Shown here: positions 48,561 through 62,812 of the stretch, piece by piece | Layout of the letters: each line of letters starts with the position of its first letter | Position numbering within the stretch: position 1 is the first letter of the stretch | Assembly (NCBI RefSeq): GCF_003945595.2 | Contig: NW_024104427.1 | Span: 434,001-498,000 of the forward strand | Origin: Pipra filicauda | Taxonomy: Eukaryota; Chordata; Aves; Passeriformes; Pipridae | DNA length: 64,000 bases | Direction of reading: 5' to 3' | Notes under the pieces: model-generated | Seen by the model: the letters and a program-made list of their open reading frames with translations, nothing else | Database searches by the model: none | Told to the model about the DNA's origin: nothing | Position numbers and translations under genes: made by a program

Positions 48561-51246
48561 TAATGATCCTTGGCCCTTATTCATATCTCTGCTTTTGTCC
48601 GGGGGCCTTTGTAGGCAATGCACTGGGGGTGAAACCGGCCAGACACAGCACCGGGGCCAGCCCCTGCTATGTATATAGTTATAAATAACTAGTTGAGAGC
48701 TATATAGTATGAAATCATCCTTGTCACACCATTGGCAGCAGGTTGTGCGAAAGGTTTCACCAAGACACAGCAGATGCATCCCAGCTCTGGAAAGCATCCC
48801 CAAGAACACACCCCAGTGACCCCAGAGGTGACAAGATGACGTGCAGTATCCCAGAGACTGGTAAGGGCAAGTATCTTCACAGGCTGTTCCCCAGTTCCTT
48901 TGAGTGAAGGCACACTCCTATCTGTAGGGAATGAAAGAGGGGTTCCAGGCGTGATATAAACCAAAGCAAAGCTCTTCCCTCAAACTTCTGCTGAACCTCC
49001 TGGGATAATGTTCTCACCCCTTCTCTGTGCTCCTACCCTGGTGCCTGCAAAGGGGCAGGAGATGGCAGGAAACGTGCAAATGCTGCTCTTTAGAAACATT
49101 CATAAGTGCACATAAATATAAAAAAGTAAAAACAGCTTCAGTCCTTAAAAGAAGGAGCTCCAAGGACCTGTCTTTCCTCCCCTGTGCCAGCACTGGTGGC
49201 ATCTTCACCACGCTCAAGCCAGAAAAGAAAAACACAGGGACAGACAACTACAGACTGAAGCCTCCCCAGATGCCCGGGGCCAGTGTTGCTCCAGCTCCCT
49301 ACACAGAGCCCTCCCCTGGGCCCCAGACCTGCAAACAGTTATGCAAGTTCTTACATGCAAACTATTAAGCATATTTGTTTTTATTTTTTCAGGTTCAAGG
49401 CCTCAGAGTGCAAGCTCCGGAGGGTAGGGAGGCTCTGCTGTTCAGACATCTAAGGCACCACACCCAGCCATGAGGAGGAGGAGGGATTTTTTAATTTTTT
49501 TTTTAATATTTATATTTTATTTTTTTTAATCTCCCATCCATCAGCTCAACAGCAAAAATGGTGCCAAACGAAGTCTTTCCACTCATGCAATTTTTGCGGT
49601 CTAAAATTCACCACGTGTTTAACCACGACTCCTTGGCCAGTCCCCGCAGCACCCAGGTTCCCAGGTGGTCCCCCATCCCAGCACCAGCCAAGCCTGCAGC
49701 TGTTTAGTTTCTAAGATCAGGGCAGTCAGGCCAGAGTGGATACAAGCCAAACACAATATAGACACACACAGGCCTATATTATATAAAATACACCCCCCCC
49801 CCATATTTTATGTACATACATATACATATATATATATAAAAAAAATATATAAACTCACACACAATGTGTATGTTTAAAATAGAAACCCCCAACCAGAAAA
49901 TAAAATATTTTATTGCAAAGTGAATGGATTTTTTTAATGCTTAGGAAAACGTGTTAAAATATAACTAGAACATTAATGAATCCCTGTTCAAATGCTGATG
50001 AAATACAGTGCTTCTACTGACTACACAAAAATTTTTTACTGTTTATTTATATCACTGCTAATAGGAAAATATCATTTTGAGTGAAATATTATATTTGCTA
50101 CAGAATGTGCTAAAGTCTTCAGGGCCCACTGAGCTGTCCTCAGGAGCAAACCTATGGCATAGAGGCTCTGAAAAACTCGTGGCCTCACTGAGTGCAAGCT
50201 TGAAAATCAAAACTGAAATGGAACACACAAACTTCATCCTCCTGGTGGGATCCTTTTGTCCTCATGAGACCGCTGAACCAGGCAGTTTCCTCTGAGTCTG
50301 AGGTGGGGAAAAGCCTGCCTTCCACACCAGCCCCTTTTTTTTAAGCTTTCCCTTGAAACGGATGCCATCCACTACGGAAAACTCCATGGAGTTCCCACAG
50401 GCAAGGTGACTTCCCTGAATACAGTACTCCTCTACAGGCCATAACCTGCTGTCCACGATGCTCGTGTTTGAAGGGAGGACCACCTCCTCCTAAACAGACC
50501 CTGCTGTTTGAGGGACAGACCCTGGTGCAGGTTGGCAACTCTGCCAGAGAGGGTTTCTTGACGCAGGTAGGCTTTGAGATCTCAGACCTTCAAACAAAAG
50601 CCACAGATTGTGTGGGCAGGTTTCCTGAACCACTACACCCTGTTATTAGGGCTTTCAGCTGGGGAGGGGGGAGACCTGGACTGCTCCACTGGCAATTTAA
50701 TTATTTTATACAAATGGGAACATCTTTAAAAGTTTCAGATCCTGGGAGAGGCTTTGAGAGCTGCGTTTGGACATTTCTTTGGGAAAAGCAAGTTCAAGTC
50801 CCATCAAGCAGAGGAAAATCACTCATGGGAGTCTCCCATATCCCAGGTGAATACTTTAATTATTGGCCTGGGCATGGGGAGGAGTGGGGAATGCACAGCA
50901 TTACGCTTTCTCCAACTCTTCAAGAGGCAAAAGTGATTAACTCTTCTTGCGCATCAGACCAAGCTTTGGGCCTCCAGTCATAAGAGAGACCTCTAGTCCA
51001 CACAGAAGTAACTTCCAAAGGCAGTGGTAGACACTTCTCTGGGGTGGTGAAGGTGATAAAAGTCCCATTAAACTTCTGCTGTGGTCACTGGTCAGATATG
51101 AACTTCTCCAGAAGGCAAATACAACCACTGAAGGTGCAAATTTCCCTCCAGAGGGGTCTGTCTCTTCTCACTGAAGGAAGAGGGATCCCCGGCCAGCAGA
51201 ATACTAAGGCAAGGAACATTCTCTGGTGCTGAAACAAAGTGGGATG
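48561..51246. other. Intergenic DNA with AT-rich and simple tracts
   Basis: Low-complexity A/T at 49,486-49,531, a C-run at 49,792-49,802 and a (TA)n-like tract at 49,815-49,855. No gene recognised. Confidence 0.6.
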
Positions 51247-51281
51247 AATCACAGAATCATCAAATGGCTTGGGTTGGAAGT
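51247..51281 (-). mobile_element. Short CR1 3' end remnant, reverse orientation
   Basis: AATCACAGAATCATCAAATG followed by GCTTGGGTTGGAAG is the complement of a CR1 terminus; only about 35 bases are clear. Confidence 0.75.
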
Positions 51282-54200
51282 GGGAAACCCGGGCTCTAAA
51301 CCTCAGGGTTTCCTCAGCCCTTCCCCTTGTGACATTCATTAATACCATCTTGTACAATGTTTGTTGCACTGTGTGGATGCTCAGTTTCAGTGCATAAAGA
51401 TTATTCACGCTGTGACCTGCAACTGTGGCCAGATGAGAGCACTAACATATGTAAAGGACTGAGCCAAGCTCTTGGAAGCTGATGGGAAAGAAAACAAGCT
51501 AATATGCTGACACAACACTTTAATATGGAGTAATCAAGAAAAAGAGCAATGCTAACACAGCTTGAGCATGCATGACTTATGTAATGCTAACACTGAAGTG
51601 CCTTAAAAATGGTGGGAGGAATCCCTTTTCCTCAGAGTTCAGAAGATGGTGCCCTGGACTAGCTGGGAGTGGAATCCTGCCAGGACAGGACATCAGAACC
51701 TTTCCAAGTCTGTTGAGTAACTAGTTTTCACCAGTTTAACAAAGAAAGCTTTCAGCATGTAGATACAATGATGGCACAGCCCAAGGAGATAAAAGGAGAA
51801 AGCTAATGTGCACAGTCAAAACAGGCTAGTCTGAGTCAGTTTGTTTTGGTGGATGTACCTGAGATCAACCAAATGTGATTTGGAGATTCCTTGAGTAATC
51901 TTATGCAGCAAACCTGGCTAATGCTGTGCTCTGGTTTTGTGCAAGTTCACACAGTCGCACTGGGAGGAAAAATAACAATAAAAATAGTTTTGCTTTGTAC
52001 AAATTAGTCTAGAACAACGACAAAAATACTGAGGTTCCTCTTAAGCAAAGTTACTGATTACAGCTCACATTGACCTGGTATCTCTACACCCCCAAGAGAT
52101 CTAGGTTCAGTAACTCAGGCTTTTCACCAACAGCTCCCACCCAAGATCATCATGCGACCAAGGGTGCAGTGACAGCAAAGGAGTCTCAACCATAAGTGAC
52201 TGACGGTTGTCCTGATACTTTCCATCAGCAACCAGAGCAAACACCTACCAAGTTCCCGGAAAGCATCTCGCTCGTTTCAGTGGGCTTTGGATCCTGTCCC
52301 AAAGGGGAAAGCAATTTCCATCACAGAAATATGCCTGCCACCAGGCTCATTTATTGCTCCTTTGTTTAAATGTACTACAGAGACACAGTAAAATCCCAGA
52401 AATCATCCAGTGTCAATAGGTTTCAGCTGGAGTGATTAACCAAATCCCAGGAACTTGGATAGCAAGTGTATTAATGTCTCCTGGCCACTAAATCTTTCCT
52501 GCCAAGCAATAAAAGAGCCAAAAAAGCTAAATAGTTAGGAAGTTAGCACAATGACTCCAAATCCCAAAGAGGGTTCCCTAATTGTTTACAGAAGATAGAC
52601 TGCAATGAAGGGATGATTAGAAATATGTCAGCTGCAGGCCTTTGATAGCAGCAAATCTGTCTTGGCAGGGGGAGGAATAGACTACAGAGAGGAACACTAA
52701 CAGCAGTCATACAGGCAGAGGGCAAAGTACTCACTGTGCAGTCTCACAGATTTTGCAGTCCAGCAAACATCTACTGTATGGGCCTAAATGAAAGACAGCA
52801 TCAGACATATGCCTGAATTTTTGCATAACGGGGAACAAACTAAAAAGAGTTGGATACACCGTGGAGCCATGGTGTTGCCTTTCAAACCAGCAAAGTCCAT
52901 CCATCCAGCTGATGAAGCTCCTTGGGAGCAGCACTTGCACATAGCTGCTGCTGGAGCAAATGCTGGGCAGCAGGGATCCGGGGCAGCCCGTGCCATTGCA
53001 GCCCTGGGAAATGAAGGCAAACTTGAGTAGCATCCGATTCTGGACCTTGTTGGTGTCCTTTGTATTCAAGGGCATGGGGACAGCCAGGGGACCAGCTCAA
53101 CATCTGGAGTGCTTGACTGGTGTCACCAGTGACTACACAGTAAAGTGAATTTTTACAACCATTTTCACACATTTGGGCCAGTGCAATGTATCCAGGGCTG
53201 TGATGCCCATCTCTGGCAGGGCTGTAGCCCACTGTTAAGTGTCTATTGCCACCTATACACAGCTTTGTGCCAGGCCATGCAAACTGAAGCACAGGACAAG
53301 CTTACAGAAGCAGGTGGAGGCTGCAGGGCCACTTTACCTATTCAAAAAATCAAGGTCAACCCCCACCACTCACATGAGTTTCTCTGACTGTTGCATCTCA
53401 CCACTCCAGCTGTGCCAGGCACCATGTGAAGAAGCTAAAGGCATCTATCAGAAGCACAGCCAAGCAAACACACATGCAGATATCCCCATGCCAGGAGGCT
53501 GATAATGTCATTTCTCTCTCTTTCATGGCTTCCAGATCCAATTGTCTCTGTTTCTATGAGATATTTTGTTTTTCTGATTTTCAGAAAACCCTGCCTGAAG
53601 CCCTTTAAACAGTTTCCATACACCCTGGGACTCAGGACTGGTCACAGCAGTAAAGTATGGGCTCTCAAGGGAGAAGGAAATAGGAATGAGTTGTAATAAA
53701 TGCTAACAGGGTGCTTTAATGAGTCCTCTGGGCATGGGTCCATGAAGCTTGCTGCCCCTCAGCCTGACCGACATAGCTTGTGTGCCCCTTGGTGTCCCCT
53801 GAGACCAAGCAGTCCCAAGCTCTCCAGTTCCACTGACCAGCCAGAGACAAGGCACTTTGCCTTACTGTAGCCCCTTGAGACACACAGGCCTCATAGCTGG
53901 TACTGGGAATTTCTGCCAGTGACTTCAAAGAGGGCAGGATTCAACTCATCGTTTGAAGCCCAGCCCCATTCCCTGTCCTTAGGCAAGTGAAGGAGCCATG
54001 AGAACAGCCCAGAAACCTCAGCTGCTTCAAAGAACATCTGCCTACCTTGGGAATTAAGAAGTGCCCTAAAAACATGCCTCCCCTCTGCACCTGCAAAGCA
54101 CTGGAGACCCGTCCGTGCTGCCTGAGATGAGATGAATGCCCATGCCCTGTTTGCCAACTGCACGGTCCTCAAATGTCTGAGTCCCTGCTATTCCACATCC

Positions 54201-57200
54201 CATCCCAGCTCTTCTCACTGTGTACTGCCACAAAAGCTGTGCGAGTCAAAAAGTTTTACTTGAATAAAGGCATAATTCTGTTTAGGATGCATGGCTTGAT
54301 AGTTTGGCTTCCCTGACAGCAGTGGTAGAAAAACAGCACAGAAATGTTTTCGTAACATTATGGCATTCTCCTCTTAATTAATACTTCACTGCACTAATTC
54401 AGCCTATTTTGCTGCTTGTAGGTCATCAGTACGAAGTCGCTCAGCCCCAAAGGGGCTCGCAATTCCCATGTTTTCCCACCATGTGGTGTTCCTCCCCACA
54501 TCCTGTCCCACCCGAGCCTGAGGTCAAGCAGCGTCCTCGTTTCCCCAGGAAGTCCACGGGGGCATTTTGCAAATTAAGTGATATGATGCCTAAAGGTCCA
54601 AATAAAACAGGGCAAGGGGCAGTTCCCCTGACCTAGGCACACAGGAGAAGCTGGCTGAGTGAATGTTCTCCTCATCCCAAGAGGATGAGTTCTGGGAACA
54701 GCTCATGTGTTCCCCAGATGGTGCCAAGGCACCATCTTGGAGACTGTGAGTTTATGCAGACCAAATCCATGCCAGGGCATTTGCTAACACCGACACTGTG
54801 TGGATGGTCATAGGCCAAGACGCAAGACCACATTTTGGCCACTCATGTCTACTGGTGGCCACAGAACAGTGGGACCTGCCCATGTTGCCCTCATGCTGCC
54901 AGGTCAGTGTGTGACTTGTTAGACACAGAGTTTAGAAAAGCAAAGGCACCACACTTGCTGTAGGAAAAAGACCCAAAGAGAAGTTCTAAAGAAGTCTGGA
55001 GACACTTTATGACTCCTTGGTGGAGCTAGTCCAGGATACCACTGCATGAGGCAGAATGTAGCCTTGGAAAATCTCCTTTTTTGTCTCTGGGCCTCTGTCC
55101 CCCATCTACCAATGGGAAAAGCAGCATGCTCCCTTCTCACAGGGGTTGTTAGAGTTGTACATCAAAGCACAAAAGGTGTCCAGGCACTGTGGGGATGGGA
55201 ACCACATGAGCACCCAACCTGAGATGAAAACACAAAGAAAACACATTTTCAAACAGAAATAATCTAAGTCAGTTTTGTCATCTCCAACTTCAAAGATAGA
55301 AGCTCCAATATTTTGTCTGCTTGGGAAGTGGAAAAACATTCTTCTTGTCCAATACAAATCCATGCCAACAGCAGACAAAATTTTGGCCTATTGAATTAAT
55401 TAGCTTAGTTTTTAATTAAGGTTCCAAATTTCACCTAGCCTGGCTTAGGGCATGTCTACACAGATGGGAGCAGACACACATGATCTCCTCTGTCTGCCTT
55501 TCAAGCCAGCTTGACTCAAGCTGGCTTCAGCATCACACTGTGTGCACATGAGCTATCTGGCTACTTGAGGGGAGCTAAAACAGGCAGGGTGGAATATTTA
55601 AGCCCAGCACTACGTGAACGTGGTTTCATGGCTTCTCGATGAAGCTGGCTTGTGCCCAGTTGGCTTGGAGAGCAAGAGAGGAGTTCACATCTGTTTGAAT
55701 CCATGCATGCAGGCATGCCCTTATATGCCTGTTTTCAAGTTTACTAAATATCTTTTTATTTGGCCGCCCACTACTGACTGGAAGTATTTTCATGACAGGT
55801 TTTAGAAATGGTACAGTTTTCCGTTTTACTGTTTCCCCGTACTGTGTAATGCCAAATTATTGTGGTGTTCACAATAATCAACAAAAATCAAGAATAGAAA
55901 CATATATTATTATAACAGCATTAAACAGCAACAAATTACTTAAATTTGTAATATGTTTTTGTTTCTGATAATCACAGGTGCTATTTACAGCACAGGTTTT
56001 ATTTCATACGTGGGTGTAAGCAATGATCTATTACTTTGGCAAATTCTTCTAAAAATAGCACATTCATCAGTTCTTACTTCAATAAATACTCCACCAGAGT
56101 CAAATCTACGAGACATGGAAGCATCCATGGAATGGAGGCAGTCACAGGAAAACAAACCATCCCCATTTCATCTGTATTAATGTTCAGCCAAGTTCAGGAT
56201 AAACACACACATAGAAATACAGTTGAAACCATCTCAGTATTTACTATGATCAGTTTTCATCACAGGCCACAAACTTGTTCAGAGTGAGTCCAGTCACTGG
56301 AAAGGAATCCTAGGAAATACAAAAAAAGTGTACAGAGGAAAAACCTTTTCACTGGAACACAAATCATTCAAAATCACAGGGACTTAATTTACAATGAATT
56401 CAGTAATTTACTCAGGGAAGGAGGAAACTTGCAATAATTCATTTGTAGTGGCTTTCTTTGCATAAACATTGACGAAGATAAAGCTTATCAGAGGCATTCT
56501 TATAGCTTTTGTGTGCAGTTGTATTAGTCTATGGAGTATAAGTTATTTGGCAGTCAACATGCTATTCTGATACAAAACATACAAGCTAACTAAGCATAGT
56601 TAACCATTTGTTGTCCAGTGCTGGAGTAATGCCAGTGCTCCTTGTGACTCTCAACCAAAGTGTTTGCTCATGACTTAGGTATCATGATAATATTGCCAAG
56701 AAAAGGCAAAATGAAAGTTCCTGCCAAAATAACACAGTCATTAGGGAGAGACATTATAAGGAGAGGCTTGCAGGATTTGTCCTGTTGGAAAAAAAATAGG
56801 ACCACAAAACACATCTTGTAGCACTACAACTTTCTTCTCAACAGCAGCATTTTCAGGCCTTTATTTGAGGCAGCCCCATAAATTCAAGCACATGGGCATT
56901 CCCAGGGGACAGCAGCTCTCAGAGCCGCTCTGTGAGTGGTGCAGATCTGGTAGATTTGCCAGTCACACTGGAACGTTTTGCTGCTGGTGTCGGGGCCAGA
57001 GAGCAACAACTTGGACAGCGATCAGGAGAGAAATCAGCATTCACCATTAGCCCTTACAATAACACAAATAGGAATTGCAGTAAAGGATCAAAGCAACATC
57101 CAGCCAGTCACTACTGTTGAAAAGAAACAGATGTTTCATTGAACGATAACAGAACAAGCCCACCAAAACTCTTGTGTTTTATATTCCTCTTGTAGCCTAT

Positions 57201-60200
57201 TCCTCTGCTGTGTGCCTGTACTCTTCAGCCTACCGTGACCCTCCAAAATCAGTAAGAAGCCAGAACAACTGAAATGCAGGTAGGTCTGACCCTACAGGAG
57301 ATCTCCATCCATCCTTAGATACTCCATGGACAAGAAGTAGGAAAGGTTAATGGCTTGAACATCTGCGTGGGGGCAGGAGATGTTTCTACAGCACCAAACC
57401 CTGATGCAGCCCCCAGGCTCAGAGAGACAAGGAAAATAAAAACAAGAGATATGTTCTTCTCTCATGTTTGCTATGGTCACCACTTACTGGAGCTTAATCC
57501 AAGCTTTTCAGAGCTCACAAGAAGTAAATTAAAAAGGCTGGACACTGCAGCTGCCAAAACAAAAGTTTATTCTACATTAATGAGAATTAAAATTACTTGA
57601 GAGCTCAGCCAAAATCTCTTCTAAGGGGACATCATCTGTGCTACTGTGGCCCAAGCAAGGGGGGCTGATACCGACACCCTCTCAACTCCTTTGTCACATA
57701 AAGGGACATGAAAAGAGAAAAGCAGATAATGCTCTCTCCAGAGCACTCCCACAAGCTTTTGCAGCAACATGCTAGAACTGTTAGTTTGTATTGGTTCTTC
57801 AAAAGACCTTTGCAAGAAGCTCATTCTTTGCACATCAATAAAGAGGATTATTTTGGTGTCTCATTTCTCTTTGAGCTTGTTGTTTGTCCCCTGTGAGCAC
57901 CTAAATATGGTGGGAGCTGTACCAGCTTCCCACCTCATAGGTAGGTGAGTAGATATTTGCTGTCATTTATCACCCAACCCACAATTGCCTTTCCTCGCTG
58001 CCTCTCAGGAAACCACATCTGAGCCTTGTCTCCTAAAGGATCTTACAGCAATTTCTCTGACACGCGTAAGTTATTTCACTGTAGAAACAACTCCATCCCT
58101 TCTGGAACTGAATATAGCTCCACATTCACTGTCAAGATCTACCCAAATCTTCTACCAGGATTAGTTCCACTAGCAAATACCTGTCTGCAATTTTCTGCCT
58201 GCTGTCAAGCTGGAAAGTTTTTCCCTGCTTTTGTCAGGAATGTCTTGTCCTTCCATCTATGGACTCCATCCATGGTGAATAACCCTGTCCTATCCCATCC
58301 AGGCAGTTCTCTCCAGATCAGGAAAGATATGCAATACTAACAACTGGAACACTTGAGGTTTTTTCATGCTCCACAGTTGCCAAAATAAACTCTCCATGAG
58401 ATAGAGGCAAAAAAATTACTAACAGAATGAGTTATGCTCTGATTGCTGCATTCCTCTCAGCGTTCCCTGGGGCTTTCTTGCTGCACAGCCCTTCGAGGAA
58501 GGGCCCTGCATGCTGGGTTTGTTGTGTACCCTTTTCAGGATTTAACTCTAGCAACACCTTAAGGCATATCATGAATGAATGAGCGGATTAATGAGTACAA
58601 AATACGAGCAAACAAAGTGTGCTCAGTACAGCTCCTGATTTGCTTTATCCCACACTTGCTGGGCCAGGCTGAGAGGCGGGGATATGTATTTGTGACCCAG
58701 CAGGTTCATGCTGCAAGAAAGCATCTACCTTCCTGTTGGGTTTGAATTACTCACTATTTCCTTTTCCTTGCTTCTCTTTGCCTGCACTAAAAGTAAAACC
58801 AAAAGCTCTTCCATGATCATGATGTTCTCTTTTCTTCATCTTCCTACCAGGGTGGTTCCCCTCAGCCCCCTCTCTGAGGCCAGCATGCCAGGCTCTGGGC
58901 TGTATGAGGCCCTGCCACTCATCCTACTCGTAATACAATATTCTCCCTCTTTAGTCTCCACCTCATTCCTTTCCCTCACCTCTATTTGTTTTCCCAACTG
59001 ATGAAACACACAGAGCAAAGCTTTTCCTCGCCTACCATCCTTTCTTGGTTAAAGCAGTCATTGAAAACACTTTTCATGATCTGCACTAACCAGACCTTCT
59101 CATGTCATCATATTCAGCTTTTTCATTCCTGTGGTTTTAGTCGCTTTTTCAATAGTTGTTTCACCCCTTTACAGGTATGGAGACCTGAATGACTGGTTCA
59201 TTCATTCCCTAAACATCTTTATGGTCTTTTTATACTGCAGTGCAGTTTGGACTGCACTTTGCTTCTCCTAGGGTGTCATGCTGAAGGACCCACACACCCT
59301 CACTGCTGTTGGCATCTCACTCTCAGCTCCCCTGGGAACTTCCAGCTATCCAGAATCTTTTTGGACAATCAATTTTGTTTCAGTGGCTTGAAAGACCAAC
59401 ATATGGAGAGATGCCCCAGGTGTTTCTCTCTTCCACAGACCTAGTGTTTTGTGCCGGACAAATCTCACGACTCCAGATTTGTTATATTGTATGGACATCT
59501 ACTAAACACATGATTGAAAGCCTAAGGATTGAAGCCATATAACCATCATTCCCCTGTCCCTTCAACAGGTTCAATACAGGTTTAAGGTTTGTAAGGGCAG
59601 TACCCTAACATTACTAAAATCTGCTTTATGCTGCACAAGAATAGACTATTACCACATGGATGTGACAGTCACTCCCTTGTCTTGACAAGGTGACCACCAT
59701 CCTTCTACAAACAACTGCAAAAAGCCCAGCAGAAAAGCACCTGATCCACTTCTGCTGTTCCCATGTCTCCATGCTGTGCCCAGGTTGCAGGCACAAGGTG
59801 CCAGTTGGGGTGAGTGGCCAAAGCAGAGCTTGGAATCTGGGACTTTCAGACACAGATCCCTTGGCAATACTCATGTCAGCCACTTCTCAGTACTGCTGCC
59901 TGCAAGAGGGTTACTTGTGATGTCTTTTACCATGACAACTTGCACCTCTCCATCAGTTGACCACATCCCCTCCCTTCCATTCTTGCTTACAGATATTTTT
60001 TTCACTCCAAATAACTTCCATGGCTGGCAAGGGAAAGGCAGCCCGACTGTGAACAGCAAATCTTCCACGGCACTCTGAGGGTTGGGTACAGACCTGTTAG
60101 CACTGCCAGGATCCTGTTCCTACAGATGGTGCCTGCTCCCTCCCCAAAGTCTGCCAGTCTATTAATTCTACAGAAAGCATTGATCCCACAGCTGGGAGTG

Positions 60201-62744
60201 GGTGCTGTGTCCAACCCAGGCAAGTCTCCTACTGCCCTGCACAACCCAGCTGCCCTGAACTGGACACTCGCTGAAGTACAGAAGAGGAATTACTTGCTCA
60301 TTTAACCTCCTCTATGAATGAAATTGCAGCTCACCATGATGTCTCCAGGGCTGGTTTGGAGGGACAAATCCTCCTGTCCCCATGAATTTGCCTTGAGCAG
60401 AGGGTTGCCTGCCTTAATGGGGACAACGCCTTTCTGCTTTTAACACTTCATGAAAACAGTTCACGTCCTCTAAAGTATTAGGATACCTGTAACCTTCCAA
60501 AATGACGTATTAGCTTTCTATTAAACACATTTATGTGTTATTTTTAGGAATGGATGACACAATCTGTATAAAACCTTAAACTGCATAAATATTAATGTTC
60601 AGCATAGAAATGAGAGAAGCTTCTGAGCACATCATAAGCCAAAAAAACACTCTCAAATTAAATGGAAAGTCACTGGATTGTGCAAGCACTTGGGAATATC
60701 CTTGATATCTACTCACCACAGGGTAGATATGAATTGGAACCAAGATCAGCTTTATCTAATCTATAAAGATCATTCAAACAAACTCCTGCAGTAGTTCTGG
60801 GCTTTGAACATGAGATAATTAGAACCAAAGCAAGCATTTTATTCCTCAAAGCCCATTTCCTTCTCCCAACAGAGCTTCTAAGCCCAGAAGCAGGGTTGCA
60901 CCTGCAGTGTCAGTAGCTTTGCTAATATATTACAGTGGGGGCTAAGAATCCATTTCTTGACCAAACAGCAAAAATTTTCAGCTGATAAAAAGTTCATGCT
61001 TATGAAAAAAAGTACCTTCAGCAACAGCAAAAGAAGCTGTGAAGATCAAAACAGCCATGTAGAGCATGATCTGTGCTGAAGCAGCTTTTTGAGTTGTTTG
61101 AGGATTTTAAGATTTACAAGGCTGAGCTAAATGAGGTACGTGTCAGCATGGAGACACAAATCACAGTTGCTCCAGTGGGCACAGGGAGGTACGTGATGTG
61201 TTGAAATGCATGAAACTGTCACTCGCAGAAGAAAGAATACAGTTTACAGACCTGCGTTTTTAGCCATTAAACAGAGCAGTCAGGCTATTACCCTGGCTCT
61301 ATCTGGTGTGATATTAGGCTGTGATATTTGCTAGTGGACCTGATTTCAAGAGGGAAAATACATCCTAAGCAAAGGCAGCTATTTACAGTCTGGGATCCAA
61401 GCAGGTCCTGCTTAGCAAGGCATCTTTCTACAAACCAGGCACCAGCAAGAATGTTCCCACCAAATATGTTGAACCAGCATGCAGTGTCTGTATAAAAGGA
61501 AAACTGGAAACTTAACCAAGGTAAACAAAATGAATGGCAGATAGCAAATAAAAACAAATACAAAGGTCTAATTTTATGTATCGCCGGAAAATTCCACGGG
61601 CTCAAATGTCGAGGTCTCTATATAAATGCAGTATAAGCAATAGGGGGCTGATTTTCAAAACTTCTTTCACTGTTTTTACCATTGCCATTTGAGCATCATA
61701 GTTTAAAACTATGGCCCTAAGAGTGCAGTAAACTCATTAAATTAATTCTGACTGGATATGATATACTGGAAAGTATACCTGGTGCAGACATAAATGTGCT
61801 GTATTATAGCAGATTAATGACATTATCTTTATATTCATGCACACACACACCTCAGTGCCTCCCTGAGCCTCAGTGCAGGAGATGAGTTAATGCCAGTTCT
61901 GCTGCACACAGGGGCATAGGCAAGCAGAGATACACTCTAATGCTTGGTTGGGATGGGGACATGGGTCCCCAGGCAGTCAAATGAGAGATTAACTCACACA
62001 AACGCTTTTTATAAAAATTCTTTGCTTAAAATAAAATGCAAAATGAGCAGGTCATTACTGGCAAGCCTTGGTTGTGGGTGTTGAATGAGGGTTTCCATCA
62101 TGCATAGCTGATGTGTGAGGAGCTGCTGCAGAGTCCAGCCAACAGGGATGCTCCAGGAGCATCCCTACAAAAGCCTCTGATGCTGGGGTTATGAGCACTT
62201 TGAAAATCTCACTGAATTATTCAGTTGTTTAAATAATTTTTATGTTTCTTTGCATGGACAGACACCAGCAGCATGTCCCCGTCCAGGTTGCAGCTCTGTG
62301 CAACACTGTAGGGCAGCTGAAGGACACTTAGCAGCTGCCTGGTGATATCTCCAGCTTCCAGGATATGGAGGTTTTGGGTTTTGATTTTTTTTAATATTTT
62401 TTTTTAAATTTTATTTTATTTTTTTTTGAGATTCAGATAGAAACGTGCTACGCTCTGCACACTGAGAAAGCTCTGGACCACGGAGGAAAACCTCTCACAT
62501 GAGCCATGCTGTGTGCATGACCTGTATACACACTGTCCAGGGCTTTTGGTGAGCACTTTTACCAGCAAAAGGGTTTTTAACTACAATATATGAGAACTGG
62601 AGGCTTTATCAGTATTCCTACCCTGCACCTCTCCAGCCAGCTCTCCAGATACATGTCAGTGAATCTGTAACCTGGAAAGACACATAGTGGGATTCCAGTG
62701 TCTATTATACAACTCTTTGCACCATGTGAACCAAATTCACCAAC
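51282..62744. other. Intergenic DNA (11.5 kb)
   Basis: Longest block without any recognised gene or repeat family. Contains a perfect 12-base inverted repeat at 55503-55527 and a motif-dense stretch at 61,480-61,850 with FOX-like GTAAACAAA words. T-rich low complexity lies at 62,378-62,430. Scattered open frames under 140 codons are not convincing. Confidence 0.5.
55503..55527. repeat. Perfect 12-base inverted repeat, 1-base spacer
   Basis: AAGCCAGCTTGA, spacer C, TCAAGCTGGCTT. The arms are exact complements. It could be a relic of a palindromic DNA transposon or chance; the nearby GGCATGTCTACACAG resembles ends of some reptilian hAT-type elements from memory, which I cannot confirm. Confidence 0.8.
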
Positions 62745-62812
62745 CACAGAATAGCTCACAGAAATAGTTTGGGTTGAAAGGGACCTTTAAGGGTCACCTG
62801 CAACCCCAGTGA
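62745..62812 (-). mobile_element. CR1 LINE 3' end remnant, reverse orientation
   Basis: CACAGAATAGCTCACAGAAA, then TAGTTTGGGTTGAAAGGGAC and CTTTAAGGGTCACCTGCAAC: complement of a CR1 3' end. The first part seems to include a duplicated CACAGAA unit. Confidence 0.75.

Noticed and set aside
48188..48809. 166-codon (+) and 156-codon (-) open frames over the CpG-rich patch
   Set aside because: GC-rich DNA has few stops; both strands are open together and the peptides have low-information, arginine/glycine/proline-rich content.
49486..49531. A/T low-complexity tract similar to that at 62,378-62,430
   Set aside because: Both are simple poly-T/TA sequence; the likeness does not show common descent.
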